Shown here in pieces: positions 8,867-15,907 of a stretch of DNA of 64,000 nt (positions are counted from its first letter, which is position 1; each line of letters opens with the position of its first letter). A model generated the notes under the pieces. It made no database searches. It saw only the letters and a program-made list of their open reading frames with translations, and was not told where the DNA came from. The position numbers and the translations under genes were made by a program. Location of the stretch: NCBI RefSeq assembly GCF_001424755.1, contig NZ_LMRF01000001.1, positions 1,042,903 to 1,106,902 on the forward strand, read 5' to 3'. Source of the stretch: Marmoricola sp. Leaf446 (lineage in GTDB: Bacteria > Actinomycetota > Actinomycetes > Propionibacteriales > Nocardioidaceae).

Positions 8867-9873
8867 CCGTGCGCGTGGCCATGCTGGGAGCCGGGGGAGT
8901 GGCCCGACGCCACGTCGAGGTGCTGTCCGCGCTGGACGGCGTCGAGGTGGTGGCGGTGGCCGACCCGGTGCGGGCCAGCGCCGACGCGCTGGCCGACCTC
9001 GCCGGCGCGCGGGCGTTCTCGGACGTCGAGGAGGCGCTGGAGGCCGGGCCGCTCGACGCGGCGTACGTCTGCGTGCCGCCGTTCGCCCACGGCGACCCCG
9101 AGCGGGCGGTGATCGCCCGGGGGCTGCCGATGTTCGTGGAGAAGCCGGTCGGCGCCGACCTCGCTGTCGCCCGCGAGCTCGCCGGGCTGGTCGCCGAGGA
9201 GGGACTCGCGACGGCGACGGGCTACCACTGGCGCTGCTCCGACGTGCTGCCCGAGGTGCGCGCGCGGCTGGCCGTCGCTCCGGCGTACCTCGCCGCGGGC
9301 TACTGGCTCGACAAGCGCCCGCCCGTCGGCTGGTGGGCCCACACCGACCGCTCCGGCGGCCAGGTGGTCGAGCAGCTGACCCACGTCGTCGACCTCGCCC
9401 GGCTGCTGCTGGGCGAGGTGACCGAGGTGTACGCCGCCGGTGTGCGGGTCCCGGAGAGCCAGCCGGTGCGCGACTTCGAGGGCGACCGAGGCGACGTCGA
9501 CGACGCCACCGTGGCGACGTTGCGGTTCGCCAGCGGCGTGGTCGCCTCGCTGACCGCGACCTCGCTGCTCGACGCCAAGCACCGCGCCGCGCTGCACCTC
9601 TTCAGCCGTGGCCTGGTGACCGAGATCGACGAGACCGGGGCGGCGTTCGTGGACGCGGACGGCCGCACCGGGCGTACCCCGACCGAGGACCCCAAGCTGG
9701 TGGTCGACCGCGAGTTCGTCGAGGTGGTGCGCGGCGAGCGGGAGGCCGCCAGTGCGCCGTACGCCGACGCGCTGCGCAGCCACGCCGTCGCCTGGTCGGT
9801 CGCCGAGTCGGCCCGCACGGGCGCGCCGGTGCGGCTCGACGACGTGCTCGCGCCGGCGGGGGTGACCCGGTGA
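8863..9873 (+). CDS. Gfo/Idh/MocA family NAD(P)-dependent oxidoreductase
   Basis: Probable sugar or cyclitol dehydrogenase of 336 residues. The N-terminal Rossmann fold contains MLGAGGVARRHVEVLSAL. The family catalytic motif EKP appears in MFVEKPVGADLAVA, followed by the usual GYHWRCSD segment. The C-terminal alpha/beta domain carries GGQVVEQLTHVVDLARLLLG, with the conserved histidine. It overlaps both neighbours by four bases, so it works in the same pathway as the glycosyltransferase upstream and the zinc-type dehydrogenase downstream. The true substrate is unknown. Confidence 0.85.
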   Translation: MTVRVAMLGAGGVARRHVEVLSALDGVEVVAVADPVRASADALADLAGARAFSDVEEALEAGPLDAAYVCVPPFAHGDPERAVIARGLPMFVEKPVGADLAVARELAGLVAEEGLATATGYHWRCSDVLPEVRARLAVAPAYLAAGYWLDKRPPVGWWAHTDRSGGQVVEQLTHVVDLARLLLGEVTEVYAAGVRVPESQPVRDFEGDRGDVDDATVATLRFASGVVASLTATSLLDAKHRAALHLFSRGLVTEIDETGAAFVDADGRTGRTPTEDPKLVVDREFVEVVRGEREAASAPYADALRSHAVAWSVAESARTGAPVRLDDVLAPAGVTR

Positions 9874-10976
9874 AGCGGCGCAACCTGGTGCTCTCCGCGC
9901 CCGGCCAGCTGGAGCTGGTCACCGAGGAGCTGCCCGACGTGCCCGAGGGTGGCCTGCTGCTGGAGACGGTCGCCACCGGGCTGTCGGCCGGCACCGAGCT
10001 GGCCTTCGTCAAGGGCGAGCACCCGGCACTGGAGTCGACCTTCGACCCCGAGCTCGGGTTGTTCGCGGCGGGCCACGACGCGGCGTACCCGGTGACCCGG
10101 CTGGGCTACATGGAGGTCGCCCGCGTCGCGGAGTCGCGCACGCCGGCCTTCTCGGTGGGCCACATGGTGGCCACGCCGTACGGCCACGCGACCGCGCACG
10201 TCAGCGACCCCGTCCGCGAGCACGTCGTGCCGCTGCCCTCGGACCTCGACCCGCTGCTGGGCGTGTACGTCGCCCACATGGGCCCGATCTGCGTCAACGG
10301 GCTGCTCCATGCGGCTGCCGACGTCGTGGGCCCGGGCACGACCGATCTCGGCGACGGCGTGCGCGGGCGGCTGGTGGTGGTGGTCGGCGCCGGCGTGATC
10401 GGTCTGTTCACCGCGCTGCTGGCCGCCGAGCACGGCGCGGCGGAGGTCGTGGTGGTCGACCCCGACGAGCGCCGGCTCGCGGTGGCCTCGGCGTTGGGCC
10501 TCGGGACGCTGCACGACGTCGAGGACGCGTCCTCCACCGACGACCCCGCCCGGACCTTGAAGACCCGCTGGCGCCACGGCCCCGGCGACCACGGCGCTGA
10601 TGTCGTGTTCCAGTGCCGCGGCCGGTCCTTCGCCCTCGGCACGGCGCTCCGGGTGCTGCGTCCCCAGGGCACGGTCGTCGACCTGGCGTTCTACACCGGC
10701 GGCGCCGACGACGTGCGGCTCGGCACGGAGTTCCACCACAACGGCCTGCGCCTCGTCTGCGCCCAGATCGGCCGCGTGCCGCGGGGCGCTGCGCCCTTCT
10801 GGGACCGCGCCCGGCTCTCGCGGGAGACCGTGCGGTTGCTGCGGTCGCGGGCGAGCGACATCCGCGGACACCTGATCACGGACGTGGTCGACCTCGAGGA
10901 GGCCGCCGGCCTCATGGTTGCCGTCGGGGCCAGGGAACGGCACGTGCTGACGGCGGTGTTCACGGTGGGGGAGTGA
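9870..10976 (+). CDS. Zinc-type medium-chain dehydrogenase/reductase
   Basis: Medium-chain dehydrogenase of 368 residues. Near the N-terminus it has ATGLSAGTELAFVKGEHP in place of the usual catalytic-zinc CG-D motif, then YMEVARVAE, and a nucleotide-binding fold VVVVGAGVIGLFTALLAAEHGA. The four cysteines of a structural zinc site are not visible, so it belongs to the branch often annotated as zinc-binding dehydrogenase without clear zinc ligands. Such genes are often paired with a Gfo/Idh/MocA protein, as here. The GTG start overlaps the previous stop by four bases. Last gene of the gpgS cluster. Confidence 0.8.
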   Translation: MKRRNLVLSAPGQLELVTEELPDVPEGGLLLETVATGLSAGTELAFVKGEHPALESTFDPELGLFAAGHDAAYPVTRLGYMEVARVAESRTPAFSVGHMVATPYGHATAHVSDPVREHVVPLPSDLDPLLGVYVAHMGPICVNGLLHAAADVVGPGTTDLGDGVRGRLVVVVGAGVIGLFTALLAAEHGAAEVVVVDPDERRLAVASALGLGTLHDVEDASSTDDPARTLKTRWRHGPGDHGADVVFQCRGRSFALGTALRVLRPQGTVVDLAFYTGGADDVRLGTEFHHNGLRLVCAQIGRVPRGAAPFWDRARLSRETVRLLRSRASDIRGHLITDVVDLEEAAGLMVAVGARERHVLTAVFTVGE

Positions 10977-11113
10977 CGCGGTGGGGACCACGACGCCCCG
11001 CCCTCCCACCCCGCCGTCGCGCTCGGGTGGGAGAGTCGACAGGACGGCGCAGACCTCCTTTGGGAGGATGGCCCCATGTGCGCAGCCACCCCTCCCCACG
11101 ACAGGTCGGCCCC

Positions 11114-11728
11114 GTGACGGGCCGGGTCACCCGCGGCTTCACGGGCAAGCGGCGGGGGCAGCAGGGCGACCGGCTGCCGCCGGGGCAGTACGACGTCGGC
11201 GACGGCTGGCCGACCCTGACGGCCGAGGCCACCCCGACCGTCAGGACCGAGCAGTTCGAGCTGGGCGTCGACGGGCTGGTGGAGCGGCCGAGCACCTGGT
11301 CGTGGGACGAGCTGCTGGCGCTGCCGCGGTCGACGTACGCCGGAGACATCCACTGCGTCACCACCTGGTCGAAGTTCGACATGACCTGGCGCGGCGTGAG
11401 CGTCGACGTGCTGCTGGAGCAGGCCGGCCCGCGACCGGAGGCGGCGTACGCGCTGGTGCACTCCAGCAGCGGCTACACCACCAACCTGCCGCTCGCCGAC
11501 CTGCGCGGCGGCAGGGCGTGGGTGGCGTGGGAGGCCGACGGGCAGCCGCTGAGCCGCGAGCACGGCGGACCGGCACGGCTGCTGGTGCCGCACCTGTACT
11601 TCTGGAAGTCGGCCAAGTGGGTCTCCCGCATCGAGCTGCTCGACCACGACCAGCAGGGGTTCTGGGAGCGCAACGGCTACCACGACCGCGGCGACCCGTG
11701 GGTCGAGCAGCGCTACCAGGGCGACTGA
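11114..11728 (+). CDS. Sulfite-oxidase-like molybdopterin-dependent oxidoreductase
   Basis: Short molybdoenzyme of the sulfite oxidase fold, 204 residues, with no signal peptide visible. It begins VTGRVTRGFTGKRRGQQGDRLPPGQY, a typical opening for the actinobacterial group, given here only as its first residues VTGRVTRGF. The pterin site is recognised by the WDELLALP strand, the cysteine of IHCVTTWSKFDMTWRG that should bind molybdenum, and the C-terminal LYFWKSAKWV. It resembles MsrP but lacks a Tat leader, so it is probably cytoplasmic. The next gene encodes a flavin reductase that could supply its electrons. The GTG at 11114 was chosen by family alignment from memory. Confidence 0.8.
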   Translation: MTGRVTRGFTGKRRGQQGDRLPPGQYDVGDGWPTLTAEATPTVRTEQFELGVDGLVERPSTWSWDELLALPRSTYAGDIHCVTTWSKFDMTWRGVSVDVLLEQAGPRPEAAYALVHSSSGYTTNLPLADLRGGRAWVAWEADGQPLSREHGGPARLLVPHLYFWKSAKWVSRIELLDHDQQGFWERNGYHDRGDPWVEQRYQGD

Positions 11729-11732
11729 GCCC

Positions 11733-12446
11733 GTGAGCGCGATCGACGAGGTGACGGCCCGGCCCACCGCCTGGACCGAGGCGCGGGTCGTCGAGGTCGA
11801 CCGGCCGACGGCCGACACGGTGCGGCTCCGGCTCGAGCCCGACGAGCGGCAGCGGCACCGGCCGGGCCAGCACCACCTGGTGCGGCTGCGCGCGCCCGAC
11901 GGCTACACCGCGCAGCGGTCCTACAGCCTCGCCTCGGACCCCGACGACCCGCTGCTCGAGCTGCTGGTCGAGAAGCTGCCCGACGGCGAGGTCTCGGAGT
12001 TCCTCGCCGAGGTGCTCGAGGTCGGCGACGTGCTCGAGGTGCGCGGCCCGCTCGGGCGCTGGTTCGCCTGGGACACCACCACCCCCGCGCTGTGCCTGGT
12101 CGGCGGCACCGGCGTCGTCCCGGCCGTCAGCATGCAGCGCGCCGCCCTCCGGCTCGGGCGCACCGACCTGCTGCGCGTGGTCGCGGTCGGGCGTGCCCCC
12201 GGCCACCTGCCGTACGCCGAGGAGCTGGCCGCCGCCGGCGCGAGCATCGCCTGGACCCGGGCGAACGTCGACGGACGTCGTGCGGGTGCGCCGACGGCCG
12301 AGGAGGTCACGCCGCTGCTCGCCGGCGTCGACGTGGCCTTCGTGTGCGGGTCGGCCCGGTTCGCGTCGTACGCCGAGACGCTGCTGCAGGAGTGCGGCCT
12401 GCCCCCCGACGCGATCCGGGTCGAGCGGTTCGGGCCGACGGGCTAG
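11733..12446 (+). CDS. Ferredoxin-NADP reductase-type flavoprotein
   Basis: Flavin reductase of 237 residues without an Fe-S domain. The FAD domain has the signature RSYSLAS (in AQRSYSLASDPDD). The NAD(P) domain has LCLVGGTGVVPAVSM and ends with VAFVCGSARFASYAE and VERFGPTG. The GTG start is only four bases after the molybdoenzyme stop. Such pairs are common in actinobacteria, and the reductase is inferred to donate electrons to the molybdenum centre. The physiological substrate is unknown. Confidence 0.85.
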   Translation: MSAIDEVTARPTAWTEARVVEVDRPTADTVRLRLEPDERQRHRPGQHHLVRLRAPDGYTAQRSYSLASDPDDPLLELLVEKLPDGEVSEFLAEVLEVGDVLEVRGPLGRWFAWDTTTPALCLVGGTGVVPAVSMQRAALRLGRTDLLRVVAVGRAPGHLPYAEELAAAGASIAWTRANVDGRRAGAPTAEEVTPLLAGVDVAFVCGSARFASYAETLLQECGLPPDAIRVERFGPTG

Positions 12447-12479
12447 GTCCCAGCAGCACCACGCGACGTGACGAGCCGG

Positions 12480-13061
12480 TCAGCGGGAGCGGCGTACGTC
12501 GTCCACGGCGACCGCGACCTCGGCGGCCGAGGCGTCGAGGAGCGTGGGGTCGTCGAGGACCGCCGCCAGGGTGTCGTCGGCGAGCAGCTCGGGGTGACGG
12601 GCGCCTGCCTCGGCCACGTGGGCGAGGACCGACTCGAAGTCGGGTGCGCCGACCTGGTCGATCATGATCGGGGCCTCGCCGGGGCGCGACATCCGCAGCG
12701 TCCACACCGGGTGGGCGCCCTCGGCGCCGCGGAGCTCGCGCCGCAGCCGGATCTCGGTTTCCGGCTCCAGCGGCAGGGTCCGGTGGTGGCCGCCGACCTG
12801 CTGGGTGACCCGGTCGTCGTCCACGGTGTAGCGGTTGAGGCGCAGCAGCACGGCGCCGCCGACCAGGACGACGGCCAGCAGCGTGAGGAGGACGGTGCCG
12901 ACGACGTCCGGCGCCGAGGACGTCACGGTGCCGCGGAGGTGACCCACCAGGCGCCACACCGCGGCCGCGCCGAACACGACCGCCACGACCAGCGTGACGC
13001 CCTGGCGCACGGGCGAGACGGTGTGCGTGTCGGGTTCCCGCCTGGCGGAGCTCTCCATCAC
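12480..13061 (-). CDS. Hypothetical membrane protein with two N-terminal helices
   Basis: Protein of 193 residues. Two hydrophobic segments (VTLVVAVVFGAAAVWRLVG and VVGTVLLTLLAVVLVGGAV) are followed by a soluble part of about 110 residues beginning YTVDDDRVTQQVGGHHRTL. That layout resembles bacterial PH-domain-like membrane proteins, but the match is weak and no function is proposed. The GTG at 13061 is favoured because a -10-like TAGTGT lies exactly seven bases upstream, which fits a leaderless transcript; an ATG follows one codon later. Divergent from the next lipoprotein gene. Confidence 0.7.
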   Translation of the reverse strand: MMESSARREPDTHTVSPVRQGVTLVVAVVFGAAAVWRLVGHLRGTVTSSAPDVVGTVLLTLLAVVLVGGAVLLRLNRYTVDDDRVTQQVGGHHRTLPLEPETEIRLRRELRGAEGAHPVWTLRMSRPGEAPIMIDQVGAPDFESVLAHVAEAGARHPELLADDTLAAVLDDPTLLDASAAEVAVAVDDVRRSR

Positions 13062-13068
13062 GGCCCGG

Positions 13069-13074
13069 ACACTA
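13069..13074 (-). promoter_or_regulatory. Leaderless -10 box (TAGTGT)
   Basis: TAGTGT on the minus strand ends seven bases before the GTG at 13061. In actinobacteria that spacing puts the transcription start on the start codon. It supports the longer GTG start of the downstream membrane protein. Confidence 0.5.
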
Positions 13075-13149
13075 GCCCCGCCGCCCTACATTCGTCGCAG
13101 CTCGCCGATCGCAGGGAGAGACACGTGCAGCTGCCCACCCAGGCACACC

Positions 13150-13455
13150 ATGACTGAGGCACGGCGCGTGCTCGCGGCCGGCGGCGTGGCCGCAGCGATG
13201 CTCCTCGGGGTCGGCTGCTCGGCGGGCAGCATGGGCAGCGACGTCGCCGGCGCGGTGGAGAGCACCCTAAGGCTGCGCGGGTGGGACGTCGAGGAGGTGT
13301 CGTGCCCCGAGGGGCTGGAGGCCGACGACGACTCCACCACCTGCCAGGTCACCGTCGGTGGCGAGGACTACCCGCTCGAGGTGACCTCGCAGGGCTCGGG
13401 CGGCGGCCGCGGCATCGACATCGACTTCGACGCCAGCGAGATCCCGAAGACGTAG
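13150..13455 (+). CDS. DUF4333-like lipoprotein
   Basis: Small secreted protein of 101 residues. A basic N-terminus, a hydrophobic stretch (VAAAMLLGVGCSAG) and a cysteine suggest a lipoprotein, though glycine at -3 makes the lipobox slightly unusual. The rest is one short domain with VSCPEGLEADDDSTTCQVTV, which fits DUF4333, an actinobacterial domain of unknown function with two cysteines that probably form a disulfide. The ATG at 13150 puts the signal peptide at the N-terminus. It stands alone between divergent and downstream genes. Confidence 0.75.
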   Translation: MTEARRVLAAGGVAAAMLLGVGCSAGSMGSDVAGAVESTLRLRGWDVEEVSCPEGLEADDDSTTCQVTVGGEDYPLEVTSQGSGGGRGIDIDFDASEIPKT

Positions 13456-13462
13456 CCGCCCA

Positions 13463-13479
13463 CCCGGTCACCGACCGGG
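13463..13479 (+). terminator. Short hairpin after the DUF4333 gene
   Basis: CCCGGTC and GACCGGG form a perfect 7-base stem with a 3-base loop, starting 8 bases after the stop at 13455. No T-tract follows, as is usual for high-GC actinobacteria. Its role as a terminator is inferred from position. Confidence 0.5.
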
Positions 13480-13540
13480 CAGCCGGGGCGAGGTCCCCGG
13501 GCTCGGCGTACGGCCCGCTCCGGCCGAGACTGGCCGCGAG

Positions 13541-13558
13541 ACGTGACGCCGGTCACGT
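13541..13558 (+). promoter_or_regulatory. Crp-like palindrome upstream of the polyol dehydrogenase
   Basis: The perfect palindrome ACGTGAC-4-GTCACGT contains GTGA-N6-TCAC (13543-13556), the core of Crp/Fnr-family binding sites (TGTGA-N6-TCACA). It lies about 42 bases upstream of the chosen start of a sugar-alcohol dehydrogenase gene, a sensible target for carbon regulation. The protein that binds it is unknown. Confidence 0.4.
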
Positions 13559-13599
13559 GGTCGGGAGGCAGGGGAGTGGACATCCAGCTCGGGAGGACG

Positions 13600-14613
13600 A
13601 TGCGCGCGAGCGTGCTGCGCGGGACCGGCGACCTCGTCGTCGAGGACCGCCCGGTGCCGGAGCCCGGACCCCACCAGGTGCTGGTGCGGGTGGCCTCGGT
13701 GGGCGTGTGCGGGTCGGACGTGCACTACTACGAGCACGGTCGGATCGGCAGCTACGTCGTCGAGCAGCCGCTGGTGCTGGGGCACGAGGCGTCCGGCGTC
13801 GTGGTCGCGGTCGGGTCCGAGGTCACGCGGCGCCACGTGGGCCAGCGGGTCTCGATCGAGCCCGGTGAGCCGGACCTCGCCTGCCCGCAGTGCCTCGCCG
13901 GCCGCTACAACCTGTGCGAGGCGATGAGCTTCCACGCCACCCCGCCGGTCGACGGCTCCTTCGCCGAGGTCGTCGCGGTCCACGAGCTGTTCGCCCACCC
14001 GGTGCCGGACAACGTGAGCGACGACGCCGCCGCGCTGCTCGAGCCGCTCTCGGTGGCCGTCTGGGCGTGCCGCAAGGCGGGCGTGACCGCGGGGTCGCGC
14101 GTGCTGGTCACCGGCGCCGGCCCGGTCGGGCTGCTCGTCGTGCAGGTGGCGCGCGCCCAGGGCGCGGCCGACGTCGTGGTCACCGACGTCAACCCCGATC
14201 GCCTCGCCGTGGCCGGCGAGCTGGGAGCGACGGCCACGGTGAGCGCGCCCGAGGAGGCGCTGCCCGACGGGTTCCTCCCCGACGTGCTGGTCGAGTGCTC
14301 CGGCCACGGCCCGGCGCTGCTCGCCGCGCTGCCCGCCCTCGCCCCGGCCGCCCGGGTGGTGCTGGTGGGCATGGGCGGGTCCGACGTGGCGCTGCCGCTG
14401 TCGCTGATCCAGGAGCGCGAGCTCTGGGTGACCGGCGTCTTCCGGTACGCCGACACCTGGCCCACCGCCATCGCCCTCGCCGCCTCGGGGCAGGTCGAGC
14501 TCGACCGGCTGGTGACCGGCCGCTACGGCCTCGACCAGGTGGCCGAGGCGCTGTCGGCGGCCCGCACCGACCCCGGCACCATCAAGCCGGTGGTGCGGCC
14601 CGGCCCCGCCTGA
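13600..14613 (+). CDS. Zinc-dependent polyol (sorbitol/xylitol-type) dehydrogenase
   Basis: Medium-chain zinc alcohol dehydrogenase of 337 residues. The catalytic zinc site is visible as [17 protein letters not shown] and [12 protein letters not shown] (Cys, His, Glu). The structural-zinc region keeps cysteines in [16 protein letters not shown]. The NAD fold is [27 protein letters not shown] is the hallmark of the sorbitol/xylitol dehydrogenase group, so it probably oxidises a polyol with NAD+. The ATG at 13600 follows GGGAGGA closely; an in-frame GTG at 13576 is possible. Its 3' end overlaps the convergent galactokinase gene by 32 bases. Confidence 0.88.
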   Translation: MRASVLRGTGDLVVEDRPVPEPGPHQVLVRVASVGVCGSDVHYYEHGRIGSYVVEQPLVLGHEASGVVVAVGSEVTRRHVGQRVSIEPGEPDLACPQCLAGRYNLCEAMSFHATPPVDGSFAEVVAVHELFAHPVPDNVSDDAAALLEPLSVAVWACRKAGVTAGSRVLVTGAGPVGLLVVQVARAQGAADVVVTDVNPDRLAVAGELGATATVSAPEEALPDGFLPDVLVECSGHGPALLAALPALAPAARVVLVGMGGSDVALPLSLIQERELWVTGVFRYADTWPTAIALAASGQVELDRLVTGRYGLDQVAEALSAARTDPGTIKPVVRPGPA

Positions 14614-15703
14614 GCACCTCCGCGCCGCGGCCCGCCGCGGTGGCGAAGACCTGGGGCGCGGTCCAGCCGCGCTCCTCGAACGCCGCGCCGACCGCCCGCG
14701 TCACGCGCTCGACCGACGCCGGCGGCACGAGCGCGACCGCCGAGCCGCCGAACCCGCCGCCCGTCATCCGGGCCGCGGTCGCCCCGGCGCCCCGCACGGT
14801 CGCCACCGCCAGGTCGAGCTCGGGGCAGGAGATCTGCAGGTCGTCCCGTGCCCCGGCGTGGCCGGCGTCGAGCAGCGGCCCGAGCGCGTCCCAGTCGCCC
14901 GCGTGCAGGGCGGCGGCCACGGCGCCGACCCGCGCGACCTCCTCGGTCACGAACCGGGCACGCCGGGCCAGCAGGTCGGGCAGGCCCGCGAGGCGGTCCG
15001 CGAGGTCGGGCAGCGCCGCCGCGTCCGCGAGCAGCCGTACGCCGAGCCGCCGGGCCGCCGCCTCGCACTCGGCGCGCCGCTCCCCGTAGCCGCCCACCCG
15101 CATGTCGTGGCGAACCCGCGTGTCGACGACCAGCAGCGCGAGCCCCGACCCGTCGGGCCGGCAGGGGAGCACCTCCCAGGTCGGTCGCTCGCCCGCGAAG
15201 TCCACCAGCAGCGCCCGGCCCGGCTCGGCGGCCAGGGAGACCAGCTGGTCGAGCCGACCGGTCGGGGCGCCGACCATCTCCGACTCGGCGCGGTAGGCGA
15301 CCTCCGCCAGCTCGCCGCGTGACAGCCCGAGGTCGAGCGCCGCGTCGAGCGCCAGCGCGACCGCGCTCGACAGGGCCGCCGAGCTCGACAGCCCGGCACC
15401 GCTCGGCAGGTCGCTGCTGATCGCGACGTCGACCCCGCGGCGCACGCCGAGCGCCCACAGCACGCCCGCGGCGTACGCCGGCCAGCCGGGGACCGCGCCG
15501 GGCACCAGGTCGGTGACCGACCCCTGCCAGGTCCGTCGACCGCTGCGCACCAGGACCCGGTCGTCCCCGCGCAGGGTCACCGTGGCCGTCGTACGCCGCT
15601 CCAGGGCCAGGGACAGGCAGCGACCGCCCAGGTAGTCGAGGTGCTCGCCGATCAGGTTGACCCGTCCGGGGGCGGCGGCGGTCGCACTGGCCCCGGCGGT
15701 CAC
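14582..15703 (-). CDS. galK: Galactokinase
   Basis: GHMP kinase of 373 residues that phosphorylates galactose with ATP at C1. The galactose-binding signature GRVNLIGEHLDYLGG is near the N-terminus, the ATP loop is LPSGAGLSSSAALSS, and the third GHMP motif is MTGGGFGGSAVALV. The N-terminus is shorter than in Escherichia coli GalK, with only about 12 residues before GRVNLIGEH. The GTG at 15703 is supported by a leaderless -10 box. The rest of a Leloir pathway (galT, galE) is not in this window. The large opposite-strand reading frame that extends through cobN is not coding. Confidence 0.9.
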   Translation of the reverse strand: MTAGASATAAAPGRVNLIGEHLDYLGGRCLSLALERRTTATVTLRGDDRVLVRSGRRTWQGSVTDLVPGAVPGWPAYAAGVLWALGVRRGVDVAISSDLPSGAGLSSSAALSSAVALALDAALDLGLSRGELAEVAYRAESEMVGAPTGRLDQLVSLAAEPGRALLVDFAGERPTWEVLPCRPDGSGLALLVVDTRVRHDMRVGGYGERRAECEAAARRLGVRLLADAAALPDLADRLAGLPDLLARRARFVTEEVARVGAVAAALHAGDWDALGPLLDAGHAGARDDLQISCPELDLAVATVRGAGATAARMTGGGFGGSAVALVPPASVERVTRAVGAAFEERGWTAPQVFATAAGRGAEVLRRGRAAPPA

Positions 15704-15710
15704 GGGCCCC

Positions 15711-15716
15711 ACCCTA
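15711..15716 (-). promoter_or_regulatory. Leaderless -10 box of galK (TAGGGT)
   Basis: TAGGGT on the minus strand stops seven bases before the galK GTG at 15703. It lies back to back with the cobalamin riboswitch of cobN on the plus strand. Confidence 0.5.
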
Positions 15717-15743
15717 GGAGGCGGCGCCAGCCGGCGGTGGCGT

Positions 15744-15890
15744 CCCTTAGGGTGGCCCCACGCGTCTCGTGGACCCAGGAACCCGGTGTGACTCCGGGGC
15801 GGTTCCGCCACTGTGAGGCCGACCCGACAAGAGTCGGGCGGTCCAGCCAGACACTGGCCACGGGACTTCCGACCACCGGGGCGAGAACCC
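15744..15890 (+). ncRNA. Cobalamin riboswitch controlling cobN
   Basis: The leader before cobN contains the cobalamin aptamer core: GGAACCCGGTGTGACTCCGG (15778-15797), then CGGTTCCGCCACTGTGA (the B12 box region), a GCCAGACA segment and a downstream CGGGACTTCCGACC. A strong ribosome site, GAGGAGG at 15892-15898, follows directly, so B12 binding could hide it and stop translation. Boundaries are approximate. Seen by pattern, without a covariance-model search. Confidence 0.85.
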
Positions 15891-15907
15891 CGAGGAGGAC
15901 CGTCCAC

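Noticed and set aside
13600-15703. Galactose operon (galK with the dehydrogenase)
   Set aside because: The two genes converge and overlap at their 3' ends, so they are not one operon, and galT/galE are absent.
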